Below, piece by piece: positions 35,148 to 48,480 of a DNA stretch of 64,000 nucleotides; position 1 is the stretch's first letter, and every line of letters begins with the position of its first letter. The position numbers and the translations under genes were made by a program. Source of the DNA: Sipunculus nudus (taxonomy: Eukaryota; Annelida; Sipuncula; Golfingiida; Sipunculidae). The stretch is taken from positions 26,975,033 through 27,039,032 of the forward strand of contig CM049309.1 in NCBI GenBank assembly GCA_026874595.1, read 5' to 3'. Under the pieces are notes generated by a model. It saw only the letters and a list, made by a program, of their open reading frames with translations, had not been told where the DNA came from and ran no database searches.

Positions 35148-37598
35148 CTCGTACTAACTTTTTGTAAAGTTGGTTATTTACATAACCGGGGGTTGTTTGT
35201 TATATAATACATATCTAAATTTCAGATTTCTAAAAACTGATATTTACTTGTATAAGTGGGCTCCACTTTTTACAATGGACAGATATAGTTCCAATTCTAT
35301 GGCCAACATTTCTTTCAATGGTTCTACAGATATTTTATTCATAATGAGTGTTTATGATTGATGATTGAAATTTGTCCATAATATCTTTGCATGTACACAA
35401 ATACATATATCTTGTAGTTATTAAATTATAGTATCTAAAAGAGAATCAGTTGTGTTGTTCACGAAAATATATGTTTTACTGAAGCAAATTTCGAACAGCG
35501 TATCCATTGTTATCTTTTATCGGTTGTAACATGTGAATATATAAATAAACTTTCCCCTTCGCACATATTTGATAAATGTACCCTGGCAAATATGCTTTCC
35601 ACGACCAAAGCAACGGGACAACTGTAATTTACCAAGACGCGTTGAATAATTAAAACGGCTTCTTCCTATGCTTGGGATGGAGCTAGTTTTATTTTCTTTA
35701 AATAATAGAGTTGGTCTCTCCACTGAATACTGATTTTTGCATCGTTCTTGGTTCACCTACCACTCTTAGATCGGGTCTACTGCATAATCGGATGATTTAA
35801 ATCGTCTTAATAAATTAAGATTTCTTATACTGTTAGTTTACACATCCTTGAACGGATTTCAATATATCCATTAAACTACATTAAATTTATTTGAATTGGC
35901 ATGTTACTCATAATACTGTATTTTGCTCCTACGATAAAGGACCCTAGTTATTACAGAAGTACCCTAGTACGTGCTACCTGCGGATTGTTACAATTATAAA
36001 TACATTTACCTTTCAGTGAAACACTTTGTGTTTGTGACATGTCATCCACTGACAAATATCCGCCTTATATTATTAAGCTGAAAGAACAAATGAAGCAACT
36101 CATTCCATATAACAGAAAATTGCTAGTTCCAAATTAAAGGAATGTTTTCTCATTTTCATCAAAAACGGTTTCAGATGACATGATGATACCAATTTTGTAA
36201 AAGGACTGATTTAGAAAGTATCTGCTTTCGACTAAACTGGTTAAAGGTTGAATATTTTTAAGCACTTGCGGACATTGTTATCTGTCTCCTGTTCTAACTC
36301 GGTCTTCTGTTTGTCGATTTTTCTATTTTCTGCATTATTGGTATTTTCTGCATTATTGGTATTTTCAACGACAAGTACTGCATTTAATGAGTTTATCGTT
36401 CTAAATCACAAAATCAGTTTGCGTTTTATATTATGAAAAAAGGCCTGGTGTGCCATGAAGCCACATAGGTTCAGAGAGTATTGTTAACAATTCAGAAATA
36501 GGCATAACCCCATCTGTTTATAAATAGCACAACTCTCCCCAATTTTCCTTTAAAGCAGTGGTTAAATCAGAGTCATTGTGCACTATAGAGGTCCTCTATC
36601 GCCGAGCTATCGTAAGGATTGTCCCCTAACGACCTTGAGAATTGGGTATAGGTATAACACAAATATCAGGTGCAAATCTGTCAATCATGGATATCATTCT
36701 CACTAAAGGTCTGTATGGGAAAATCTGCCTTACTGGAGAATCAGCGCAAAGCATGAGCGGAAGAAAAAAATGAAAAAAAAAAAAAACCAAATGTCACCCA
36801 TCCTTAGAATGGGACATGGAAGGCATGTTAATATCAATTCAGCATAAGAAAAGGGATCTTTGTATTTTAATTGACACTTCTATAAGTTCTCCCTAGTTTT
36901 TTTTTGTTCAAAACTTCCACCTACACAAAGTTACGCAGCCGGAAATATATAATCAAAAAGTTTGGTGGTGTCATCTTTCTTGACAATTCGCCATTATATT
37001 TTTTTTCTGTAAGCATTTGTTTCCGCTTCAGGAACAATAGTCCATGAGCCGGAGAGGGTTATCGGTACCACATGGGGTGGCATATTTTAAATGGTATCAT
37101 GAGCAGGCTAATATTATGTGATTTTGATTTTTGTGTGATAGCAGTGTCAACTGAGTAGCTTTGGGATACCACACACATGTAAATATAGGTACTTTGCAGC
37201 ATTTTTTCAGTCCTAGAATATGAAATGCTGGGCACTATATATAGTTTAAAATATTTCAATGCACCTTAATTTTCATTTTATTAAAAAATAAAAGTTGATG
37301 TTTTCAACTGAACTAGATAAAATTTGGAGAACCTCTACCTTAAATATTATTTCACCATTAAATACTGTTCATCTGAACCAATTTTTTTGCATGTAGAATT
37401 AATGTAAAAAATACAATTCTATTATTTATCAATCTTCACAGTTCAATATAGTATGAATTCAGTGCATCCTAGTTATAGAACCTTAAGAGTGAAAATATTC
37501 CTAATCACTGTTCCCCTGAAAGAGAGTCATACAAGCCGAATTAAAATTAAAATTCAGGCAAAATGACTGAATGACATTAATATTTATACATGTTTATA
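35148..37598. other. AT-rich region without recognisable features
   Basis: Includes a poly-A run near 36772-36785 and a short direct repeat 'ctgcattattggtattttc' at about 36331-36366. I find no gene, RNA or transposon signature in it. Confidence 0.4.
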
Positions 37599-37599
37599 T

Positions 37600-40276
<2,677 letters not shown>

Positions 40277-40290
40277 GCGCCCCCTGGTGG
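40277..40290 (-). promoter_or_regulatory. CTCF-like core, isolated
   Basis: On the minus strand the word CCACCAGGGGGCGC fits the bilaterian CTCF core CCASYAGRKGGCR at every position. It lies outside the family C blocks, in otherwise AT-rich DNA. Confidence 0.5.
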
Positions 40291-41010
40291 CGTTAGCCAT
40301 GACATTGGCAAGGACCGCCCCTGTCATTTCTAGTTACCTTTTGAGAGGTAATATCCACCTTCAAACAATTGTCCGTATACATAGGTGACATCTTCTTAGT
40401 TATTTTCTTCTTTTACAAATGACATTGGTGAAATCGATGATTTTTTTGTATTTTACTTTATATGTTAGCGAGATGATTTTCATTTGGCAGGTGTTTATTT
40501 TGCTTACAAATGTAATTTTACATAATTTGTGTTATGAATGAAATAACACTTCAAGGTAAATTGAATTTTTAAATGAATCACTGTTAAAATGTAAATGGAA
40601 TAAGTAACAAATAAATCTTTGTTTGAATAAAAAAAAATGCAATTGTATATTATATTAATTTTATATTGAAACATAGTAGAATCTTTACAGTAGAAAAACT
40701 AAACTCTGAAAAAAACAGACACTTTGCACTCATATAGTAACCTATAAATGCCTGCATATTCAATCATTTTACCTTTTAACCTCCGCCAAGCCTATCGGCG
40801 GGGGTTATGTGTTTGGGCACGTTTGTTTGTTGCTTGCCGGAATCAAAGATTTCGGCAAGTATGTTGATAAGTTTGTTTGTCTGTTTGGGTGTTTGTCTGT
40901 CTGTTTGTGCGCACTCTACAGACCACAATTTTGAACAAATCGCTTTGATATTCATTCACTATTAGATTATAATCAACCAGAATAGAAGCCTATTATTTTG
41001 GGTTATAATC

Positions 41011-41029
41011 GGTCAAAGGTCAAGGTCAG
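41011..41029 (+). promoter_or_regulatory. nuclear-receptor-like AGGTCA repeats
   Basis: GGTCAAAGGTCAAGGTCAG contains a DR1 arrangement and a TCAAGGTCA extended half-site (ERR/FTZ-F1 type). It is the inverse-orientation counterpart of 16815-16840. Confidence 0.4.
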
Positions 41030-41470
41030 GGTCATTGACATCCCTCATAATAGGTTATTTCTTCATAACTTTGTCAAGAATGCTCGTAACTACATAAAAT
41101 ATAGCTCATTTAATTTGCTATTAAATGCGCTTTCTGCTTGTTCCAATACCGTCTCATTCTGTTTTTACAATGGTAAAACATTTTTGGGGGAAATCTTGAA
41201 ATTTCAAATAAAAAAAAATATTTTTGTAACTTTGTCATTTTTTAAAGCTAGGGAGGTCTAGTTTTCTGCAATATGTTGAGTTTATTAAGAATTGCTCGAT
41301 TTTCTGCAGATATATGAAAATGGCCACCAAGGGGCGTTATACGACATTTTTAGCGAAATTTCATAAATGATGCCCTAGAGGCCCCAATTTTGAAGTAATC
41401 ACTTTGAAACTCATACATAATATGTGAAATAGAAATATCTAGAAACGAATTTCTCATTTTTTGAATATAG

Positions 41471-41486
41471 CCACCAGAGGGCGCTG
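41471..41486 (+). promoter_or_regulatory. CTCF-like core
   Basis: CCACCAGAGGGCGCTG fits the CTCF consensus at every core position. Neighbouring weaker versions are at 41322-41339 and 41901-41916. They are in the inverted family C copy, so the motif orientation is opposite to that in the 14-29 kb block. Confidence 0.5.
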
Positions 41487-42474
41487 CAGCTAAAACAGGT
41501 CAAAGTGTGTTTTTTGTCTAATAGCTTCGAAACTATAAACGATGTCAGAATTTTTATTACAGAAACTGAAATTATAATTAATACGCTTTTTCCTGGACAC
41601 ACGACATAATTTTGCGGTTACCATGGTGACCTATTTTAAGCAAAATTCTTCACATAATTACCTTGTCTTTTGTAACTTTGTCGTCTTTAAAGCTAGTGGG
41701 GTGTAGATTTTTTGCATCATGTAGAGTTCAGTTAGCGTTACAAGATTATATTTCAAGTTTTGCAAAATGACGCTTTTTGCGATATTTCGTTTTAGGACGC
41801 TTTACATGCCTCAATTTATCAGCAATCATTTTCAAACTGATATATTTTATGTTTGACAGTATAACCTCGAAAACGATTTTTATTTTTTTTTGGTATATAA
41901 CCTCCAGGGGGCGCTGCACTGACAACACTGCAATATATCATTATTGTACGTACGAATCTCCAAAGCTTTAAATGATATTATAATTTTCATTATTGCATCT
42001 AAAACTAGAAAAGATGGCCTTATTCCTGTGGAGATTTGGCCATATTCTACCATAATCATGTTGACCTAATTTAGGGTAAAACTTATTGAACTTAGAAATG
42101 TTCGAATATACCTATATCTGACACAGCCCCCAGTTTCAAGCAATCGCTCTGAATCTTATACCGTTGGTAAATATCTATTACCATCAGACTTATTTGTTTT
42201 TTTTTCAAAATTGGGTCAAGGGTCAAATGTCAAGGCCACAAACACGCCCAAATGTCGTATTTTCTTCAAAGTTTTGTTCATAAATTGTCGCATCCACATA
42301 AACAGTTGCTCAATTTAGTCTCCTGTTCATTCTACATGCTCATCTTTCCGTCTGTCTGTCTTTTAATTTCAATTTCCGGCAAGCGTTTGACCTATGGTCT
42401 CTAGTTTGTCTGTTTATCTGTTAATCTGTTTTATCTGTTTGTCTGTTAACACGATAACACAAAAAGTCCTCAAC

Positions 42475-42575
42475 GGGGTTCGATGAAATTATAAGGATAG
42501 CTCGGCAATGATACAAGGAACAATTGATTAAATTTTGGGGGCGATCCATGTGTGAATAACCCCGGAATGAGCTTT
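42475..42575 (+). repeat. dispersed repeat D, copy 1
   Basis: Shares ggatagctcggcaatgatac and 'cccggaatgagct' with 49325-49436, and the gttagctcggcaat part with 56143-56240, all in the same orientation. Identity unknown. Confidence 0.7.
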
Positions 42576-42656
42576 AGTATTTTATGGGGGGGGGGGGTGT
42601 CCATAGCATATATTTGTATACTCAGGTGGCGATATGGCCATATTTGGGATGCGAGT

Positions 42657-43431
42657 TGTTACAGGTGCTCTTTTTATTGTGTGACAAGGGCGTGGCTCGT
42701 GTTGTGGGGCTTTCTTGCCAGGCCGCTTGTTACATTCTCGGTTTAATCCGTACTGGTTGAACTCTTGTTGTCATGCTAGCTTGGGGCGAGCTCACATGTA
42801 CACCATGGTGTGTAGAGCCACGGCAATGTTTTTCTAGATGATTCCTGTGACGCGTGCTTACCGTGTATTATGTATTATTCTTAGACTGTTCGATAAGGGG
42901 ACATTCTCGGCTTGGGGTGAAGAGTATATAAAGGGGCTGTGTTTTGGAGCCGAGGGAGAGCAGCAGAGAAGATTCTAGTGGATGCAGAAGCGTGTGTCAG
43001 TTTCTGGGACCTTATCCGACGAGTGCGGCAATTATAGTTTTCTTTCGGACTTCAGTTTCTTTTCTGGATTGTTACAAGAGCTTTACACTGGACTGTCATT
43101 ATCTGAGAGTATACATTTAAAGAACTTATCGTTGTGACGGTGGTGGCATCCAGGTACTGTGCACTTTGTGTATTTTACTGTGTGATTGTATTCATTTATT
43201 GTTATACCGCTGTTTTACTGTAAAATTGTATTGATTTAGTGTATTGTAATGTTAGGGTTGTTTTAAGAATAAATTATGGTTATTTGTTAACAAACAACCA
43301 CTGCCTTCTTCATTCATTCCCCTAGACATTTCACGCTGCCTAGTGTTACAGAATCTGATTTTTTTTTATCTCCATTACAAAATTTGTGTTCATCACGCAT
43401 ACGTGGTCTGTTTATATTAGGTTCCGTAACA
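42657..43431 (+). repeat. 5' LTR (775 bp)
   Basis: Begins TGTTACAGGTGC and ends TTCCGTAACA, giving TGTTAC/GTAACA inverted ends. It contains a TATA box (42925-42932) and AATAAA at 43268-43273. Compared with the 3' LTR it has a 20-odd base insertion near 43062-43085 and scattered substitutions. Confidence 0.95.
42925..42932 (+). promoter_or_regulatory. LTR TATA box
   Basis: TATATAAA in the 5' LTR, followed about 30 bases on by the conserved gagccgagggagagcagcag segment where transcription would be expected to begin. The same box is at 48750-48757 in the 3' LTR. Confidence 0.65.
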
Positions 43432-43437
43432 TAAAAT

Positions 43438-43455
43438 TGGGGGCTCGTCCGGGAT
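43438..43455 (+). other. primer binding site, tRNA-Pro type
   Basis: TGGGGGCTCGTCCGGGAT, six bases after the 5' LTR, is complementary to the 3' end of a proline tRNA. It is the same 18-base site that gammaretroviruses such as murine leukaemia virus use. Confidence 0.85.
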
Positions 43456-43596
43456 GCTTAATAGTTTTGACAATTTATTAGGCCTTGACCTGGACATTGT
43501 CTTATTATACATTGTTTACAAGATTGCATATTGTTTACAGTAAATTGTTTACAGGATTAATCTCAGTGTTTTTTGTTATTGTTTTAACATCTTAAC

Positions 43597-44211
43597 ATGG
43601 CAGATTTCAAACCTGAGACATTTGTTGACGATCCCGACCCTGATCAACCTGAACAGTTGTCAAAAGAACAGTTGTTGCGTTTGGGACAACACTTAGGGCT
43701 AAGTGTGAAAAAAGCTTTGAGAAAGCCTGATATCATTGCTAAAATTATGCAAGATCTAGTTAGCAAAGGTTTAATTAAAGAGACTGAAGTTGAAACATCA
43801 AAAAATGACAGGCTTTCTATGCAATTAGAATTAAAAAAGTTGGAAATGCAACATGAGCTAGCATTAAAAGAAATAGAAAGAGACAGACTAGAAAAAGAAA
43901 AAGATATTGAGTTAAAACGACTGGAGTTAGAAAGACTTAAACTAGAACATAGTCTAAGTGCTGCCCCAACTCACAGTTTTGATGTTACTAAACACATTAG
44001 ACTTGTCCCACCTTTTCAAGAAAAAGAGGTTGATAAATATTTCTTACACTCTGAGAAGGTAGCTGAAAATTTAAAATGGCTTAAGGACAATTGGACTATG
44101 CTGTTACAAAGTCTATTGACTGGCAAAGCCAGAGAAATTTATACAGAGCTTTCAGGAGAAGCTGCTGCTGACTATTACCTGGTAAAACGGTTAATCCCTA
44201 AAAGGTTATGA
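43597..44211 (+). pseudogene. Gag, N-terminal part (frameshifted)
   Basis: Structural Gag protein of the integrase-first element. The ATG at 43597 is the first in the internal region and opens 204 codons. Residues about 20-55 form a helical LSKEQLLRLGQHLGLSVKK-type segment resembling SAP-like folds. Residues about 70-125 are a highly charged coiled coil rich in Lys, Glu and Leu. From about residue 135 the capsid-like part begins (hydrophobic, Trp-Leu rich). The frame ends abruptly at a TGA near 44210, and homology continues at once in the next frame, so a frameshift has broken the gene here. The product would package element RNA in cytoplasmic particles; that role is known for the family, not shown here. 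Confidence 0.8.
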
Positions 44212-44950
44212 GTTAGTTCCAGAGGCTTACCGCCAGAAATTCAGAAATTGGGTAAAACGCAAAGAACAGACCTACGTCGAATTTGCTAGGACAAAAGAGC
44301 AGTTGTTTGATCGCTGGTGTAGTTCTAAAAATGTAATGAAAGATTATGACAATTTACGCCAGTTGAATTTGCTTGAAGAATTTAAGCGCTGCATTAACGC
44401 AGATGTTAAAACTTTTCTCGATGAGAAAAGTCCTGAAACACTTGACATTGCTGCTCAATTAGGTGATGATTATTCATTAACACACAAAATGTCCTTTACT
44501 AAGAAATCAAACCAGTCATTCACAAACAAGAATGTAAATCAGTATGGTCAAAAGAAGTTTAAAGCGCAGTCACCCAGTACTAGTAGTCCTGATAGTTCAA
44601 CAAAGTCCATTGCTACATCTCAGTCCACGTCCACCGTGTCGAAGTCCAACAAAGACCAGTCATTTTCAAAGAAAATCTGTAATTACTGCAAGAAAGAAGA
44701 TCATCTAATATCTGCCTGCTGGAAACTTGCGAATAAACCAAATAGCAAACCTTATTGTTTTGTTTCAAAATCTATGCATAGCATAGTACAAGAGCCAGGC
44801 TCTTTTCATGTAAATAAGGGGTACAACTCCTTTATTGACTCCAGTAAAGAGTGTGATGCTACGAAGGCCCAAGTGCCGTCTGAATCCAAAGAAGAATCCG
44901 TAGCTTGCGGGGTAAAAACCTCAGTTGATTCCTGCGAGGAATTAAATTAG
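44212..44950 (+). pseudogene. Gag, C-terminal part with CCHC zinc knuckle
   Basis: Continuation of Gag in a different frame. It begins with capsid C-terminal text (Tyr-Arg-Gln-Lys-Phe followed by a Trp-Val-Lys-Arg-Lys motif), then a Ser/Thr/Lys-rich linker. At about 44680-44720 lies one CX2CX4HX4C zinc knuckle (C-N-Y-C ... H ... C), the nucleic-acid-binding motif of nucleocapsid. After the knuckle the frame runs through an acidic Ser/Glu-rich tail and stops at a TAG near 44948. Repeated 'gactcctgcgaggagta' text continues between 44930 and 45230. Confidence 0.78.
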
Positions 44951-45235
44951 GCTAGGTCCTTTCAAGACTCCTGCGAGGAGTATCCTTTAAATAAGGCGAA
45001 GTCCTTTTATGACTCTTGCGAGAGTATTTCAAATGAGGCCAGGTCCTCTTATGACAAACAGAAGTTTGTTTCTGCTGAGGAAAATTCCTCTGTTGACTCC
45101 CATGAGGAGTTTGGTAATAAAAAGGATGTAGATTCCTTAAATGACTCTGAAACAGAGTTTATTACTGACACTGTCAATGTCAGTTCTTTGTTTGATGAAG
45201 CTGAGATAGTAGATTCCTCTCCTGACTCTGAAATG
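44930..45235 (+). repeat. degenerate 'gactcctgcgagga' direct repeats in the gag-pol linker
   Basis: Phrases such as ttgattcctgcgaggaa, 'aagactcctgcgaggagta', 'atgactcttgcgagagta', 'ttgactcccatgaggagt' and 'ctgactctgaaatggagt' recur about every 55-60 bases, encoding acidic Asp-Ser-x-Glu-Glu repeats in the frame leading to protease. Confidence 0.7.
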
Positions 45236-46474
45236 GAGTTATTTGAGCCATTCATACATGAGGGTTTTGTATCACTTTCAAGTGATTTTTCAGATTCTAC
45301 CCCTATTAGAATTTTGAGGGACACTGGTTTAGATCAGACTCTCATGTTAGCAAACACTTTGCCATTTTCTAATAGGTCCTTTACTGGTGCACATGCACTT
45401 GTTAATGGTGTGTTTTCAGACAGGCACACTTCAGTTCCGCTTCACAGTATCCATTTAAAGTCAGATTTGATTTCTGGGAATATTACTGTGGGCATAAGAA
45501 CTACTTTACCCTTTAAGGGAATTCAGTTGCTATTAGGCAATTTTATTGTAGGTGACAAAGTACAGGATGCAACATTCTCAAGGTCAGAACTTATGGCGGA
45601 ACAGCATAAGGACCCTGATATTTCATGTTTGTTTCCCAGGGCAGTTTCTAAAGATGAGCTGTCACAGAACCCAGTTTGTTTCTATGTCAAAAATGGAGTG
45701 CTTATGCGTAAATGGCGACCACCTGATGTATTCGCTGATGATGAGTGGGCCATCAAACATCAAATAGTAATGCCCAAAAGCTTTCGCAATGAAATTCTAA
45801 GCATGATACATGAGGCTCCTTTGTCTGGCCATTTAGGTATAAATAAAACTTATCAGAAAGTTAGTACACGCTTCTATTGGCCTAATCTCAGGAAAGATGT
45901 ACAATATTGTAAATCATGCCATACATGCCAGATGGTAGGCAAGCCCAATCAAAATCCTCCTGAGGCCCCACTTAGGCCTATTCCTGCTTTCGAGAAACCA
46001 TTTAGTAGGATTATTGTTGATTGTGTTACACCACTGCCCAAAACAAAATCTGGACATGAATACTTGCTGACAATTATGTGCGCATTTACCAGGTTTCCTG
46101 AGGCAATACCATTGCGCAAAATTAATACCAAAAGTGTTGTCAAAGCTCTGACAAAGTTTTTTACAACTTTTGGATTACCAAAATCCGTCCAGTCTGACCA
46201 AGGGTCTAATTTTATGTCTGGCTTATTCCAACAAGTTATGTTCGAGCTAGGTATAAAACAGTACAGCTCTTCGCCATACCATCCTGAAAGTAAGGGCGCC
46301 CTCGAGCGTTTTCACCAGACATTAAAAAACATAATCAGTACTTATTGCTATGACACACAGAAAGACTGGGATGAAGGAATCCACCTATTGTTGTTTGCTG
46401 TCACAGAATCTTTTCAGGAGTCCTTGGGTTTCAGTCCCTTTGAACTAGTTTTTGGACACTCCGCGGACCATTGA
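45188..46474 (+). pseudogene. Pol, protease and integrase (placed before RT)
   Basis: Open for 428 codons; no ATG is required if it is read from gag by frameshifting. Residues about 38-60 carry an aspartic protease active site, Arg-Asp-Thr-Gly. Residues about 190-250 form the integrase HHCC zinc domain (His208, His215, Cys244, Cys247) with the usual Arg-Phe-Tyr-Trp-Pro between. The catalytic core follows with Asp278, Asp337 and Glu373, exactly D-D-35-E. The frame then ends near an aligned break (frameshift at about 46460, and an in-frame TAA shortly after). Protease would cut the polyprotein and integrase would join DNA to the chromosome. The position directly after protease and upstream of RT is the unusual point. 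Confidence 0.88.
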
Positions 46475-47289
46475 ATCTGCTTAAATAAAAACTCTTGTGT
46501 GAAAATCCTGATTCTCATAGTTTACTGCAGTATGTCTCAGACTTTCGTACTAAACTATACAATGCTTGTGAGATTGCAAAGTCAAATCTAAAATCTGCAC
46601 AAAGTAAAATTAATACAAAGTATGACAAGCACACTGTATGTAGGACGTTTGAGCCTGGTGAAAAGGTCCTTGCCTTACTTCCGATCCCTGGCAGACCTCT
46701 GCAAGCTAGGTATTTTGGTCCTTACATTGTTGACAAGAAAGTCAGTGATTTAAATTACAAACTGTTGACACCAGATAGACGTAAGAAGAAACAACTGTGC
46801 CATGTTAACATGTTGAAACCATATTATGACAGAAATAGCACATCAGATGTTGTACATAATGTTACTGCTGTAAATTGTGTAAACACTGACCCTGACACAG
46901 TTAAAGTAGATACTGATTGTAAGTGTGATGCAGACATTAAGTGTTGTACAGTACCATTAAAAAACGAAGACGTGCCTAAAAACCTGGATGCCAAACTGTC
47001 ACACCTTACCGCACACCAACAACAAGACCTCAAGAACCTGCTGCGGAATTATGAACATTTGTTTAGTGACATTCCAACGCGAACTAACATGTTGTGCCAT
47101 AACGTCGATGTTGGCGAGGCAAGCGCAGTCAAGCAACATCCTTATAGACTGAACCCAGAAAAGCAAAAGTATCTACAGGATGAGATTCAGTATTTGCTGG
47201 ACAATGATTTTATTGAACCTAGTAACAGTAACTGGGGTTCACCATGTTTTCTTGTGCCAAAACCTGATGGAAATACCGTATGTGCATAG
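46475..47289 (+). pseudogene. Pol, integrase C-terminus joined to N-terminal RT
   Basis: One open segment (from about 46495) runs from integrase into RT without interruption. It first gives the integrase C-terminal domain: a charged helix, a Phe-Glu-Pro-Gly-Glu-Lys-Val strand and an Arg-Tyr-Phe-Gly-Pro-Tyr stretch (about residues 55-85). A Cys-rich linker of about 60 residues follows, then the RT N-terminus with the gypsy-type Asn-Trp-Gly-Ser-Pro-x-x-Leu-Val-Pro-Lys-Pro-Asp-Gly motif at its end. A frameshift at about 47270 stops it just before the conserved Asp-Tyr-Arg-Lys-Leu-Asn. The unbroken link from integrase to RT is direct evidence that the order is native, not rearranged. Confidence 0.88.
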
Positions 47290-47760
47290 ATTATCGAAAA
47301 CTGAACTCTGTCACCAAGACTGACACGTTCCCGATGATTGTATTGATAGAGTCGGTAGCTCCAGATATGTCTCCAAGTTTGACTTGCTTGAAGTATTCTG
47401 GCAAGTTTCGCTGACGGAACGAGCGAAAGAAGTGTCCACATTTGTGACGCCGCAAGGACTGTACCAGTATAAAGTTATGCCGTTTGGCATGAAAAACTCG
47501 CCAACCACGTTCCGGCGCCTCATCCATATGGTTGTCAAGGACATTCAGGGCTGCGACGCATATATTGATGACCTTATCGTGTAGAGCGACACCTGGGAGA
47601 AACATCTGCGGATTCTTCGCGACCTCTCCGAAAGACTCAGTGAAGCACGTCTGACCATCAACTTAGTAAATCTGTGTTTTGTCATGCACAAGTAACATTT
47701 TTGGGTCATATTGTAGGGCAGGGTCAGGTAAAACCTGTTGATGCTGTTAAGTGCTGTTTC
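47290..47760 (+). pseudogene. Pol, RT catalytic core (fragmented)
   Basis: RT text resumes in another frame. Asp-Tyr-Arg-Lys-Leu is readable near 47289-47303. After a small deletion near 47330, the palm motif Lys-Phe-Asp-Leu-Leu is followed by Pro-Phe-Gly-Met-Lys-Asn and the catalytic Tyr-Ile-Asp-Asp-Leu at about 47563-47580. An in-frame TAG (47582-47584) follows directly, and further frame changes occur before the connection domain at about 47760. Both metal-binding Asp residues of YIDD are intact, although the gene is dead. Confidence 0.85.
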
Positions 47761-47769
47761 TGTATTTCC

Positions 47770-48352
47770 TAGACCAGAAAACAAAAAGCAAATAATGCGT
47801 TTTCTTGGTATGGTTGGATACTACAGGAAGTTTAGTCCAAATTTTGCTGCTGTAGCTGAGCCTTTGACTAATATTTTGAAGAAGAAACAAAAGTTTGTAT
47901 GAAATGTTCTGTGTGAAAATGCATTAAAGAATTTGAGGGCAATTCTGCAAAGTTCACCAATTTTAGCAGCTCCAGACTTTTCTGTATCTTTTAAGTTAGC
48001 TGTAGATGCTAGTGATACTGCTGCTGGTGCTGTATTGTTACAAGAAGGCAATGATGGCATAGATCATCCAATTTGTTATTTCTCAAGAAAGTTTAATGCA
48101 GACCAGAAAGACTACTCCACAATTGAAAAAGAATGTTTGGCTTTGATTTTGGCATTGCAGCATTTTAAAGTTTATGTTACTTCATCAGTCAAGCCTGTCA
48201 TTGTCTTCAGTGATCACAATCCCCACACGTTGAAGTGTAAAACTCAAAGATTGTTGAGATGGAGTTTGTTCTTACAGGATTACAATCTGAATATCACACA
48301 CATTAAAGGGAAAGACAATGTACTTTCTGATTGCTTATCGAGATGTTTATGA
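47770..48352 (+). pseudogene. Pol, RT thumb and RNase H
   Basis: The connection segment (Phe-Leu-Gly-Met-Val-Gly-Tyr-Tyr-Arg-Lys-Phe) starts near 47800. A TGA near 47900 breaks the frame, and an open stretch from 47933 holds RNase H. Its acidic residues are visible in order: Val-Asp-Ala-Ser, Ile-Glu-Lys-Glu-Cys-Leu-Ala, Phe-Ser-Asp-His, and Lys-Asp-Asn-Val-Leu-Ser-Asp before the final Leu-Ser-Arg. The stop at 48350 lies only 128 bases before the 3' LTR, so nothing follows RNase H, as expected for this order. It degrades the RNA strand during reverse transcription. Confidence 0.87.
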
Positions 48353-48469
48353 AATGTTACAAACAAGATGTTTATGTAATGTTGTAAATAAGATGATTTT
48401 GAGATGTAAAAATTTAGTGATTGTGATCGCAAAAAGAAAGTTTTCCGTGAAAACTTTCTTTTTTCTTAC

Positions 48470-48480
48470 AGGAGGAGGAG
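48470..48480 (+). other. polypurine tract
   Basis: AGGAGGAGGAG directly adjoins the TG of the 3' LTR; it is the expected primer for plus-strand DNA synthesis. Confidence 0.85.

Larger units (their letters stand above)
40790..42415 (-). repeat. family C modules in inverse orientation
   Basis: Read on the minus strand it has the family C order. It starts at about 42410 with gaccataggtc...cgcttgccgg and ends near 40833-40859 with the cttgccgg...cggcaag hairpin and a caaacaaac run. Between these lie CTCF-like segments (41322, 41471 and 41901), a diverged X-box (about 41618) and AGGTCA repeats (41011). No tandem arrays are present. The mismatches to the 11-29 kb block are many. Confidence 0.8.
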
